43,717 bases of DNA from an uncultured Collinsella sp. (GCA_900541245.1 UQIS01000019.1:1-43717), one strand, 5' to 3'; shown: positions 32,385-40,244, numbered from the stretch's first letter. Numbers and translations: made by a program. The notes: generated from the sequence alone by a model not told the origin.

Positions 32385-33419
32385 ATGATGGGGCAGATGG
32401 TGGTGCTATCGGCCGAGGAAGTTTCCAAGGTGCTGACGATTGAGGATGCAATCGCTGCCGTGGAGGAGGCGTATCGCCAGAAGGCAACGGGCAAGGGTGT
32501 TGCGTGGCCGATGGTATATGAGCAGTTCGAGCCCGGCGTGGCCGATATGGATATCCGCTCGGGCGAGTTGGCGGGAAGCGGCCTCTTCGGTCTCAAGCTC
32601 ACTGCTTGGTTCTCTCAGAATCCCAAAAAGGGGCTGCCCGAGATCTTTGGCACCACGCTGCTGTGCGACAACGCGACGGGCGAGCCGTTGGCGCTGCTCA
32701 ATGCCTCCGCCGTCACTGGACTTCGCACCGGTGCCGCCGCTGCGCTCGGTGCCAAGTGGCTGGCTCGGGCGGATGCGTCCAAACTGCTTGTTGCGGGTGC
32801 CGGCCATATGAGCACCTATATGGTGGCGGGCGTGCTCGCCGCCTGTCCCAAAGTGGACGAGGTCAAGGTGTGGGAGCCGGTTTCCGATGCCGCGCCCGAG
32901 GCCCGCGTCGAGCGCATGCGAGACGAGGTCGCCCATATCTTGGGCGCCTGCGAGCATGCTCGCGAGGCATCCACCTATTCCATCGAGGCGACGGCCGACG
33001 GTCAAGGCGCCGCGGCAGAGGCCGACATCATCGTGACGATCACGCCGGCGACCAAGCCCATCATCCCCGATGCATGGGTGCGCCCCGGTACGCATATCTC
33101 CTGCGTCGGTGCCGACATGCCCGGCAAGCAGGAGCTCGCCTCGGCGCTTGTCGCCCGTGCCGCTGTTTACGTCGACGACCGCGAGCAATCGGTCGCGTCC
33201 GGTGAGCTGGAGATTCCGGTTGCCGAGGGTGCCATCACGCCCGAGGACATCAAAGCGGAGCTCGGCGAAGTCATCGTCGGCACGGCTACGGGGCGTTCGG
33301 ATGACGAGCAGGCGACGGTGTTCGATACGTCGGGCATCGCCGTTCAGGACCTTTCGGCATCGAAAATCGCCTACGACCGCGCCGTCGAGGCGGGACTGGG
33401 CACCGTGGTGGAACTGTAA
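32385..33419 (+). CDS. ornithine cyclodeaminase/mu-crystallin family protein
   Basis: A 344-residue NAD(P)-dependent Rossmann enzyme of the OCD/μ-crystallin family. The family includes ornithine cyclodeaminase, ketimine reductase, alanine dehydrogenase and 2,3-diaminopropionate or lysine cyclising enzymes. Visible: GEPLALLNASAVTGLRTGAAAAL (substrate/phosphate site), the nucleotide loop LVAGAGHMSTYMVAG, ADIIVTITPATKPII, and SCVGADMPGKQEL. GAGAGGAG is upstream; ATG 32385 or 32388 may be used. The substrate is unknown. It is followed after 24 bases by an aminotransferase, and both are divergent from the PucR gene, suggesting amino-acid catabolism or non-proteinogenic amino-acid metabolism. Confidence 0.9.
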   Translation: MMGQMVVLSAEEVSKVLTIEDAIAAVEEAYRQKATGKGVAWPMVYEQFEPGVADMDIRSGELAGSGLFGLKLTAWFSQNPKKGLPEIFGTTLLCDNATGEPLALLNASAVTGLRTGAAAALGAKWLARADASKLLVAGAGHMSTYMVAGVLAACPKVDEVKVWEPVSDAAPEARVERMRDEVAHILGACEHAREASTYSIEATADGQGAAAEADIIVTITPATKPIIPDAWVRPGTHISCVGADMPGKQELASALVARAAVYVDDREQSVASGELEIPVAEGAITPEDIKAELGEVIVGTATGRSDDEQATVFDTSGIAVQDLSASKIAYDRAVEAGLGTVVEL

Positions 33420-33443
33420 GAAAGTCAAGGAAAGGAAACGACA

Positions 33444-34574
33444 ATGCAGATCAAGGATTTCGCCGTCGAGCAGTGGATGAACGAGTGGGAGACCAAGTGC
33501 ACCTACAACGTTGCGGAGACGTGCGTCTACTCCCTCACGCTCGACCAGCTATTCGAGCTTACGAACACCGACAAGAAGGCGTGGCTCGATAGCCTGTGCT
33601 CGCGCCGATTCACTTACGGAGACATCGAGGGGCAGCCCGGCTTCCTCGAGGGGGTCGCGCGTCTCTATAAGACGGTCGAGCCCGGGCATATCGTGCCCAC
33701 GCATGGCGCGACCGGTGCCAACTCCCTGGTTATTTCCACGCTCGTCGAACCGGGCGATCACGTAGTCTCCGTCAAGCCCACCTACCAGCAGCTTTACTCG
33801 ATTCCCGAGATGTGCGGTGCGAAGGTCGATATCCTTCAGCTCGATCGCAAGAACGGCTACCACGTCGATGTCGACGCGCTCGATGCCCTGGTGACCGACG
33901 ATACCAAGCTCATCTGCATTAATAACCCGGACAACCCCACGGGCGCCCTGCTCGACACCGATACGCTCAAGGCGATTGTCGAGGTCGCGCGCAAACACGA
34001 CGCGTGGCTGCTCTGCGACGAAGTCTACCGTCTGCTTACTCAGACGGATGAGTACTCCGAGTCCGTGATCGACCTGTACGACAAGGCCGTCGTCACCGCA
34101 TCCATGTCCAAGGTCTGGTCGTTCGCCGGCCTGCGTCTGGGCTGGGCGGTCACCAAGAGCCCGGAGCTCCGTCGCGCGCTGCTTTCGCATCGTGACTACA
34201 ACTTGATTTCCGCCGGCATATTCAGCGAGTCGGTGGCGGAGCTGATTCTGGGCAACGCTTCCGTGATCCTTGAGCGCAGCCGTCGCATCGTCCGTCAGAA
34301 CCTTGCTGTTCTGGAGAAGTGGGTCGAGAGCGAGCCGCACCTGTCGTTCGTCAAGCCCGAGGCGGGTACCACCGCGCTCGTGTATTACGACTACGACATC
34401 GACTCCAGGACGTTCTGCATCGACATGATTAAGAAGTCCGGCGCGCTCGTCACCCCGGGCGATTGCTTCGAGGAGCCCAAGAGCATGCGCATCGGCTATG
34501 CATACTCCGATAACACCGATGACCTGCAGAAGGGCCTGGATGCCATCTCTGCGTACATGCGTACGCTCGAGTAG
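33444..34574 (+). CDS. class I/II PLP aminotransferase (capreomycidine-synthase-like)
   Basis: A 376-residue fold-type I PLP enzyme. Landmarks are THGATGANSLVISTL, ICINNPDNPTGALLD, the Asp in WLLCDEVYRLL, and the Schiff-base Lys in TASMSKVWSFAGLRLGW (about residue 227). The N-terminal MNEWETKCTYNVAETCVYSL resembles the group containing capreomycidine synthase VioD, as I recall it, so the true reaction could be cyclisation or β-elimination instead of transamination. CAAGGAAAGGAAACG provides the RBS. Co-transcribed with the OCD-family gene and ended by the terminator at 34595. Confidence 0.88.
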   Translation: MQIKDFAVEQWMNEWETKCTYNVAETCVYSLTLDQLFELTNTDKKAWLDSLCSRRFTYGDIEGQPGFLEGVARLYKTVEPGHIVPTHGATGANSLVISTLVEPGDHVVSVKPTYQQLYSIPEMCGAKVDILQLDRKNGYHVDVDALDALVTDDTKLICINNPDNPTGALLDTDTLKAIVEVARKHDAWLLCDEVYRLLTQTDEYSESVIDLYDKAVVTASMSKVWSFAGLRLGWAVTKSPELRRALLSHRDYNLISAGIFSESVAELILGNASVILERSRRIVRQNLAVLEKWVESEPHLSFVKPEAGTTALVYYDYDIDSRTFCIDMIKKSGALVTPGDCFEEPKSMRIGYAYSDNTDDLQKGLDAISAYMRTLE

Positions 34575-34594
34575 AGGATCGAGGTCGAAGTGAT

Positions 34595-34635
34595 GGGGCC
34601 GATCGGTTTAGGACCGGTCGGCCCCTATTTTCTCT
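34595..34635 (+). terminator. intrinsic terminator
   Basis: GGGGCCGATCGGT (34595–34607) with ACCGGTCGGCCCC (34613–34625), one G·U, loop TTAGG, followed by TATTTTCT. Confidence 0.88.
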
Positions 34636-34667
34636 TAAGACTGCCGAACACTTTTGTCACATTAGGT

Positions 34668-34706
34668 GCCCACGGGGTCGTATCTCTGCGACGCCGTGGG
34701 CATAAT
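34668..34706 (+). promoter_or_regulatory. inverted repeat overlapping a -10 box before the response regulator
   Basis: GCCCACGG-G-GTCG (34668–34680) pairs with CGAC-G-CCGTGGGC (34689–34701) around TATCTCTG; one central mismatch. CATAAT (34701–34706) is a good -10. The position suggests an operator or activator site for the downstream two-component genes. Confidence 0.45.
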
Positions 34707-34744
34707 GGTGTGAAAGGTGCAAGTTACGTGAAATGGGAGGACAC

Positions 34745-35416
34745 ATGGCGCTGATCTATGTCGTTGAGGACGACGATCCCATTCGTCGCGAGCTTGCCGA
34801 TATCCTTGCCCGCGCCGGTTTTGAGGTTGAGGCCTGCGAATCGTTTGAGCATGTCTCGCGCGATATTCTCGCCGCCGCGCCCGACCTGGTGCTGCTCGAC
34901 CTCACGCTTCCTGTCAAAGATGGCCAGCACATCTGCCACGAGGTTCGCCGCGAATCCGAGGTCCCCATCATCGTCCTCACGTCGCGCACGACCGAGATCG
35001 ACGAGGTCATGGCCATGACGCTCGGCGCGGATGACTTTGTTCCCAAGCCCTACAGCGCCCGTGTGCTCGTGGCGCGCATCAATGCCTTGCTGCGTCGCAC
35101 CTCGGCGGCAGGCGAGCGCAGCACGCTCGTCCACAAGGGACTGGAGCTTGACCTCGCCCGCTCCATGGTCACCAATACGCAAACCGGCACTAGTACCGAG
35201 CTCACCAAAAACGAGCTGCGTATCCTCTCGCTGCTTCTGAGCCGTGCGGGCAAGATCGTTTCGCGCTCGGCCATCATGCAAGACTTGTGGGACTCCGACG
35301 CCTTCGTAGACGACAACACGCTTACCGTCAACATCAACCGTCTGCGCACCACGCTCGAAAAAATCGGGATCAAGGGGTATTTGACGACGCACCGCGGCCA
35401 AGGCTATTCGGTCTAG
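34745..35416 (+). CDS. OmpR-family response regulator (BceR-like)
   Basis: A 223-residue regulator. Receiver: VVEDDDPIRRELADIL, phospho-acceptor Asp in LVLLDLTLPVKDG (about 52), LTSRTTEIDEVMAM and Lys in FVPKPYSARVL. Winged helix: LTKNELRILSLLL, DDNTLTVNINRLRTTLE, LTTHRGQGYSV. The DDNTLTVNINRLR pattern is typical of regulators paired with short intramembrane-sensing kinases (BceR/GraR type). ATG 34745 has GGGAGG at 34735–34740; ATG 34733 is possible but lies within that RBS. The kinase starts ten bases after the stop. Confidence 0.94.
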   Translation: MALIYVVEDDDPIRRELADILARAGFEVEACESFEHVSRDILAAAPDLVLLDLTLPVKDGQHICHEVRRESEVPIIVLTSRTTEIDEVMAMTLGADDFVPKPYSARVLVARINALLRRTSAAGERSTLVHKGLELDLARSMVTNTQTGTSTELTKNELRILSLLLSRAGKIVSRSAIMQDLWDSDAFVDDNTLTVNINRLRTTLEKIGIKGYLTTHRGQGYSV

Positions 35417-35425
35417 GGGCCGGCT

Positions 35426-36469
35426 ATGTCGTTTGGCAAGTTCTTTAAAGATGCGCTGCTTCCCGTCGCCGTGTGGACCTGCGGCGTGCTGCTGAGCTGC
35501 TTTGTGCTGACGGTCGCCGGCGCACCCGTTTCTATCGTGGTCGTGGCGGTCGGCGTGTCCTTTATCTTTGGTATGCTCGGCATCGTGATCGAGTACGCTC
35601 GCCGTCGCCGTTTTCTGCGTCAGTTGGAGCGCGCGGTAGAGGAGCTCGAGAGTCCCGCATGGGTGCAGGAGATGGTGCAGTGTCCGACCTATGCCGAGGG
35701 CGAGCTCGAGTACGAGGTCTTGCGCCGGGTGGGCAAAGCTGCCTGCGACGAGGTTGCCGAAGGCCGCCGTCAGACCGATGATTATCGTGACTATATCGAG
35801 AGCTGGGTCCACGAGGCCAAGCTGCCGCTGGCGGCGGCCCATCTGATTTTGGAAAACCTGGACGGCAGCGAAGGCGACCTGTCGCGCGTGGATGACCTAG
35901 GCCGTGAGCTGGCTCGTGTGGAGCGCTATATCGACCAGGCGCTGTACTACGCGCGCTCGGAAGTCGTGGAGCGCGACTACCTGATTCGCCGCTGGGATCT
36001 CAAGACCTTGGTGACGGGCGCGATTAAAGCCAACGCGCGCGAGCTCATTGCGGCACACGTGGCGCCGGTGTGCGAGAACCTCGACTTTGAGGTGTTTACC
36101 GACGAGAAGTGGCTCGAGTTTATTCTGGGCCAGCTCATTCAGAACAGCATTAAATATGCGCGTGATGACGGCGCGAAGATCGTGTTTTCGGGAGCGTTGC
36201 TGGACGAGGGCCTGGCGAGCGAACGCATCGAGCTCACCGTCGCGGACAACGGCTGCGGCGTGAGCGCGGCCGACCTGCCGCGCGTGTTCGAGAAGGGCTT
36301 TACCGGCGACAACGGCCGCACCACCAAGCGCGCAACGGGCATCGGCCTCTACCTGGTGGCACGTCTGTGCTCCAAGATGGGCATCGGCGTCACCGCATCG
36401 TCCGAGCCCAGCGAAGACTTCGTCGTAACATTCGCTTTTTCAACGAACAAGTTCCAATACTTTGAGTAG
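35426..36469 (+). CDS. intramembrane-sensing histidine kinase (BceS-like)
   Basis: A 347-residue kinase with two closely spaced TM helices (about 12–33 and 38–57, VAVWTCGVLLSCFVL and VVVAVGVSFIFGMLGIVI), no extracellular domain and the DHp motif SWVHEAKLPLAAAHL (His near 128). HATPase: LGQLIQNSIKYAR, VADNGCGV, FEKGFTGDNGR, GIGLYLVARL. BceS-type kinases usually sense antimicrobial peptide flux through a BceAB transporter. No such ABC transporter is present: the next genes are hipBA. The C-terminus FSTNKFQYFE is unusual for the family and the sequence becomes AT-rich right after, so the 3' end may have been disturbed when hipBA arrived. Confidence 0.9.
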   Translation: MSFGKFFKDALLPVAVWTCGVLLSCFVLTVAGAPVSIVVVAVGVSFIFGMLGIVIEYARRRRFLRQLERAVEELESPAWVQEMVQCPTYAEGELEYEVLRRVGKAACDEVAEGRRQTDDYRDYIESWVHEAKLPLAAAHLILENLDGSEGDLSRVDDLGRELARVERYIDQALYYARSEVVERDYLIRRWDLKTLVTGAIKANARELIAAHVAPVCENLDFEVFTDEKWLEFILGQLIQNSIKYARDDGAKIVFSGALLDEGLASERIELTVADNGCGVSAADLPRVFEKGFTGDNGRTTKRATGIGLYLVARLCSKMGIGVTASSEPSEDFVVTFAFSTNKFQYFE

Positions 36470-36533
36470 TCAGCCCGTATGACGTAGCCGTTCAGGATCT
36501 TCCCATCTAAGAAAATATCAGGCTTTTCGGTAG

Positions 36534-36557
36534 CTATATTCCTGAACGGGAACATTG
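36534..36557. promoter_or_regulatory. hip operator copy 1
   Basis: 24-bp interrupted palindrome CTATATTC-N8-GAACATTG. First of three; centre about 39 bases before the next. Confidence 0.7.
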
Positions 36558-36572
36558 CTAATGTAGCAAACA

Positions 36573-36596
36573 CTATATTCCCGTACATGAACATAG
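36573..36596. promoter_or_regulatory. hip operator copy 2
   Basis: CTATATTC-N8-GAACATAG, overlapping the likely -35 region of the TATACT promoter at 36607–36612. Confidence 0.75.
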
Positions 36597-36606
36597 TTCC
36601 ACGGTT

Positions 36607-36612
36607 TATACT
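36607..36612 (+). promoter_or_regulatory. hipBA -10 box
   Basis: TATACT 34 bases before the hipB ATG; -35 at 36584–36589 (TACATG) with 17-bp spacing is weak. Operators 2 and 3 lie on either side. Confidence 0.5.
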
Positions 36613-36634
36613 ATGTTTACGAATAGGAATATAG
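36611..36634. promoter_or_regulatory. hip operator copy 3
   Basis: CTATGTTT-N8-GAATATAG, overlapping the end of the -10 and ending just before the hipB RBS. Confidence 0.72.
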
Positions 36635-36645
36635 CTGGAGGCATC

Positions 36646-36936
36646 ATGAGAACGGTGACAACGATTAAAAAGCTGGATGGGCGCATCAAGCTCAAACCGT
36701 CGGAAGTCGCTTTCTCGGAGCGCATGGTTTTCGATCCCGCCGAGATGGGAAAAGCCCTCAGGCTCAGAAGGCGTGAGCTCGGCTTGACTCAGCGCGATAT
36801 CGCGACTATGACGGGTCGCAGCCTTCGTGTGATTGGTGATATCGAGCGGGGGCGGACAACGGTCGAAATTGGTGTCATTTTCGATTACGCCTCCATCGTG
36901 GATATTGATTTTATTCTGAAGGTGAGGGGGAAATAA
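36646..36936 (+). CDS. hipB: HipB-like antitoxin (XRE family)
   Basis: A 96-residue XRE-family DNA-binding protein. The helix-turn-helix spans MGKALRLRRRELGLTQRDIA, TMTGRSLRVIGDIERGRTTV. HipB binds operators as a dimer and neutralises HipA. ATG 36646 has TGGAGG at 36636–36641; the ATG at 36613 lies within operator 3. The stop overlaps the hipA start (TAATG), a typical toxin–antitoxin coupling. Three 24-bp operators lie upstream. Composition is noticeably less GC-rich than the housekeeping genes, suggesting transfer. Confidence 0.9.
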   Translation: MRTVTTIKKLDGRIKLKPSEVAFSERMVFDPAEMGKALRLRRRELGLTQRDIATMTGRSLRVIGDIERGRTTVEIGVIFDYASIVDIDFILKVRGK

Positions 36937-38228
36937 TGGATGGCACGCTGTTCGTTCACCGTGAGTTTAATGGGTCTTACCAGCTGGTTGGCATATTGGA
37001 GGAAAACGCGGGGCTTCCGATATTCACCTATAGCCCCAAATATCTCCAGAGCGGTGATGCGGCCCCGATTTCGACCTCGCTGCCGTTGTCGGCCGAGACA
37101 TTTAGTCCGGACGCAACGGGTTCCTTTTTCTCCGGCATCATTCCGGAGGGGCAGCTCAACAGGGACCTTGAGAAAAGGGCGCGAGCGGAACGCGGAGATT
37201 ACTTTAAGGTGCTCGATTTAGTCCGCGATGAACCTGTCGGCGCTCTGGTTTTGACGCGAGAGCCTTCGGCCGACAGTCTCGAAATGGGCTATGAAGAGAT
37301 AGGTGAGGAACAGCTAAGCGGGCTGGCATACGCGCCGGCGGAGGTTGCTTTTGATTTAGCGCTAGAGAGTCGAATTTCCCTTGCAGGTGCTCAGGCGAAG
37401 GTCGGTCTCTACCATACGGGCGATGACCCATGTGGCGGATGGTACCTGCCTCATGGAGCGGCCCCATCTACGCACATTCTCAAAGCGGGGTCGAAAACGT
37501 TTCCGGGCGAGACTGTGTGTGAAGCGATGTGCGTGAGAGCCGCCTCTCTGATGGACCTGTCGGCCGAAGAGTGTTTTCTTATCCGAGTTGAGGATGCCGA
37601 GCCAATTATCGCCGTGAGGCGATTTGACCGAGTAACGCCTGATGCTGGATGCTCGGTTGACGGATTGCCAATCCCATACCGTTTGCACCAGGAAGATGTT
37701 TGTCAGGCCAAGGGCATCTCGCGTGAGCTTAAATATGAGCCGACGGGCGTCAATTACCTGGGGCTTATCGTCGATGCGGTGCGAAGGGCGTCGACGAATC
37801 AAATGGAGGACAGGTTCCTTGTCGGCTATAACCAGCTGTTCGACTATGCCGTAGGTAACTGCGATAACCATCTAAAGAACTGGTCGCTCGTATGGGACGA
37901 AAGTTGGAAGCAGGTGAGGTTGGCGCCGCTCTACGACGTGCTGTGTTCAACGGTTTATCCCAGCCTCGTTCGTGAGATGGGCGTCTCGTTTGGTGGGAGC
38001 CGCAAGATTGACGACGTAACGCGCGGGTCGGTGATGAGCCAAATGATTGGGGCGGGTTTGCCCGGGGGAATTGTTGCCGGAATGATTGCTGATACCTGCA
38101 ATGAGGTTCCAGACGCGCTAAGAGATGCCGCGCGCGGTCTCAAAGAAGAGGGTTTTTCCGAGGCGGAGGTAATGTTCGAGAAGATCATTCCAGAAGTGCA
38201 AGCTCGACTAAGCAGGATCGCCTCATAA
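36936..38228 (+). CDS. hipA: HipA-like serine/threonine kinase toxin
   Basis: A 430-residue HipA-family protein kinase. In E. coli HipA phosphorylates glutamyl-tRNA synthetase and causes growth arrest. N-subdomain 1: LVGILEENAGLPIFTYSPKY, FFSGIIPEGQLNRDL; nucleotide-binding region SLAGAQAKVGLY and STHILKAGSK (ATP Lys); catalytic loop VGNCDNHLKNWSL (Asp near 309, Asn near 314) and metal-binding Asp in LAPLYDVLCS. All key residues are present, so activity is likely. The start overlaps the hipB stop by one base. A GTP/ATP-dependent phosphorylation target here is unknown. Confidence 0.93.
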   Translation: MDGTLFVHREFNGSYQLVGILEENAGLPIFTYSPKYLQSGDAAPISTSLPLSAETFSPDATGSFFSGIIPEGQLNRDLEKRARAERGDYFKVLDLVRDEPVGALVLTREPSADSLEMGYEEIGEEQLSGLAYAPAEVAFDLALESRISLAGAQAKVGLYHTGDDPCGGWYLPHGAAPSTHILKAGSKTFPGETVCEAMCVRAASLMDLSAEECFLIRVEDAEPIIAVRRFDRVTPDAGCSVDGLPIPYRLHQEDVCQAKGISRELKYEPTGVNYLGLIVDAVRRASTNQMEDRFLVGYNQLFDYAVGNCDNHLKNWSLVWDESWKQVRLAPLYDVLCSTVYPSLVREMGVSFGGSRKIDDVTRGSVMSQMIGAGLPGGIVAGMIADTCNEVPDALRDAARGLKEEGFSEAEVMFEKIIPEVQARLSRIAS

Positions 38229-38254
38229 CAAAAAAGCGCCGCCCCAAACAAAAA

Positions 38255-38290
38255 CGTGCCGCCCCAACCGGGGCGGCACGCCATCTTTCT
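38255..38290. terminator. terminator between hipA and uspA
   Basis: An 11-bp perfect stem CGTGCCGCCCC (38255–38265) / GGGGCGGCACG (38270–38280) with loop AACC. On the minus strand it is followed by TTTTTGTTTGG, on the plus by CCATCTTT, so it can stop both hipA and uspA. Confidence 0.88.
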
Positions 38291-38322
38291 TATCAGCCAA
38301 CTCGCTGAAGTACGGTGACGAA

Positions 38323-38413
38323 GGCGCAAGGCCGGGAGGGGTTATCTAAGCCGACATCCCGCAGCCGCGAAGCGGCGAGGACGTCGGCGTGATAACCCCG
38401 CAGGCCTTGCGCC
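38323..38413. repeat. 91-bp three-part hairpin
   Basis: Stem parts GGCGCAAGGCC (38323–38333)/38403–38413, GGGGTTATC (38338–38346)/GATAACCCC (38391–38399), GCCGAC (38350–38355)/GTCGGC (38383–38388), capped by GCCGC-GAA-GCGGC (38364–38376). All stem parts are perfect and are separated by short internal loops of 2–4 bases. It lies 13 bases 3' of the uspA stop on that strand. Confidence 0.88.
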
Positions 38414-38426
38414 GGCGGGAAGGAAC

Positions 38427-38864
38427 CTACTTCACGACCAAGATGTCGCAGTCCGTATTGCGCAGCAGGAACGTCGAAATCGAGCCCAGTAGCGCGTACT
38501 TAATTGAGGACAGGCCGCGGGCGCCGCAGAGCACCAGATCGGGCTTGACCACGTCGAGCATCTCATCCTTAAGCGTCTCACGAATGCGGCCGGTACGAAT
38601 CATGACCTCGACCTCGGGAATGTCGGGATTGGCCTTGGCCTCCTCGAGCTGCTTGGCGATGGAGTTGTTAAAGGCCTCCTCCAAGCCGTTGACCAGGTCG
38701 ACCGGATAGGAACCGGCGCTCTCGAGCGCGGTGGAGTCGATGACGTGGCCGATGATCAGCTTGGCGCCGTTGTTCGCGGCGACCTTGATGGCGCGTGCGA
38801 GCACAAAATCCTGCTGCTCGGTACCGTCGAGTGAAACAAATACCTTGGTGTAGCCCTCGTTCAT
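38427..38864 (-). CDS. uspA: universal stress protein A family
   Basis: A 145-residue USP-fold protein: VFVSLDGTEQQDFVLARAIK at the N-terminus, AKLIIGHVIDS, and an ATP-binding-type C-terminal motif as LVLCGARGLSSIKYALLGSIS, FLLRNTDCDILVVK. The canonical G-2x-G-9x-G(S/T) pattern is present as GARGLSSIKYALLGS. It could be an ATP-binding stress protein. GAAGGAGG is the RBS. Single gene, with a large 3' hairpin and a terminator downstream. Confidence 0.93.
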   Translation of the reverse strand: MNEGYTKVFVSLDGTEQQDFVLARAIKVAANNGAKLIIGHVIDSTALESAGSYPVDLVNGLEEAFNNSIAKQLEEAKANPDIPEVEVMIRTGRIRETLKDEMLDVVKPDLVLCGARGLSSIKYALLGSISTFLLRNTDCDILVVK

Positions 38865-39112
38865 GGTTTCCTCCTTGGTCTATCGCACGGGCGCGGGGCT
38901 CGTGCGTCGGGCGGGCGCGGGCGCGTTGGCCGCCGGACACTTTATCTTGTTGCAGTTATACCCAAGGATTTCGGTTTGACCGCTCGCAATTCTGTGAACG
39001 GGCGAGTTTTTTGGTAAGGGTAGGCGCAGGCGCGTCGCCAACGGTTGATAATGGGACATCGCCCGCACCGTCCGCAGAACAATATCGGCGGGTGTCTAAC
39101 GAGGGGGTCCCT

Positions 39113-40093
39113 TTGGATATCATCGAGCTTCTAAAATCTGCCTTCATGGGCCTGGTCGAGGGCATCACCGAATGGCTGCCTGTTTCGTCGACCGGTCACA
39201 TGATCTTGGTGGACGAGTTCGTCAAGATGAACGTGAGCGAGACGTTCTGGAATATGTTCCTGGTCGTGATTCAGCTTGGCGCCATTTTGGCCGTCTGCGT
39301 CCTGTTCTTCCATGAGCTCAACCCGTTCTCGCCCAGCAAGGGCAAGGAGGGCCGTCGCGACACCTGGGTGCTGTGGGGCAAGATTGTGCTCGGCTGCATT
39401 CCCGCCGCGGCGATCGGTCTGCCGCTCAACGACTGGATGGAGGAGCATTTCTACAATGCTCCCGTCGTGGCGCTGGCGCTCATTGTGTACGGCGTACTGT
39501 TTATCGTGATTGAGAACTGGCGCGCGAGCAAGCGCGAGGAAATGGCCGTTGCCGGTTCGTTTGGTTCGCGTGCTGTGGTGGCGGGCGGGCGTCCCGCCGG
39601 TGCGCACTTTGCGGCGCCCGCCGCGGCTACCGCTGAGGATGAGGACGATGACGAGAATCTGGACTTTGGCTCCATCGCCACGCTCGAGGACCTGAGCTGG
39701 AAGACTGTGCTGGGTATCGGCTGCTTCCAGGTGCTTTCGCTGGTGCCTGGTACGTCTCGTTCCGGTTCTACCATCATCGGTGGCCTGCTTTTGGGCTGCA
39801 CGCGTTCGGTGGCATCCAAGTTTACGTTCTTCCTGGCTATTCCCGTTATGTTTGGCGCAAGTGCGCTCAAGCTGGTCAAGTACTTCATCAAGGGCGGCAC
39901 GTTCGGCGCCAACGAGGTCGCTATCTTGGGCGTGGGCTGCGTTGTGGCCTTTGTGGTTTCGCTCATCGCCATCAAGTGGCTCATGGGATTCGTCCGCCGT
40001 CACGACTTTAAGTGCTTCGGTGTTTACCGCATCATCCTGGGCATCGTGGTGCTCGCATACTTCTTTGTTCTGGAGCCGATGCTTGGCCTCTAG
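39113..40093 (+). CDS. uppP: undecaprenyl-diphosphate phosphatase
   Basis: A 326-residue polytopic membrane enzyme recycling the lipid carrier for peptidoglycan synthesis; overproduction confers bacitracin resistance in other bacteria. Family motifs are GLVEGITEWLPVSSTGH (near residue 14) and VPGTSRSGSTII (near 209). The frame begins with TTG 39113 preceded by GAGGGGG; an ATG start is absent in the right place. A hydrophilic insertion of about 55 residues (135–192, ending EDEDDDENLDF) sits between the two motif-bearing repeats and makes it longer than the usual ~270. Terminated by the hairpin at 40143. Confidence 0.96.
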   Translation: MDIIELLKSAFMGLVEGITEWLPVSSTGHMILVDEFVKMNVSETFWNMFLVVIQLGAILAVCVLFFHELNPFSPSKGKEGRRDTWVLWGKIVLGCIPAAAIGLPLNDWMEEHFYNAPVVALALIVYGVLFIVIENWRASKREEMAVAGSFGSRAVVAGGRPAGAHFAAPAAATAEDEDDDENLDFGSIATLEDLSWKTVLGIGCFQVLSLVPGTSRSGSTIIGGLLLGCTRSVASKFTFFLAIPVMFGASALKLVKYFIKGGTFGANEVAILGVGCVVAFVVSLIAIKWLMGFVRRHDFKCFGVYRIILGIVVLAYFFVLEPMLGL

Positions 40094-40142
40094 CTTAGTC
40101 GACGCTGCGCGGCGGCCAGAGCGACAACTTGTTATTCAAAGG

Positions 40143-40179
40143 GGGCGGCATGGCCAAAAGGTCTATGCCGCCCTCTTTT
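40143..40179 (+). terminator. terminator after uppP
   Basis: GGGCGGCAT-GGCC (40143–40155), loop AAAA, GGTC-T-ATGCCGCCC (40160–40173), then TCTTTT; one bulged T. Confidence 0.85.
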
Positions 40180-40244
40180 CATGCCAATTTGTTCGCTCTG
40201 GCCGCCGCTCGCTGCCGTTACCATGACATCGGTGGCTCCGTGAT

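Noticed and set aside
36349..36594. 81-codon minus-strand ORF over the kinase 3' end and the hip operators
   Set aside because: Half lies antisense to the HATPase domain and half in the operators; no RBS or family match. The AT-rich part may be a relic, but nothing shows it.
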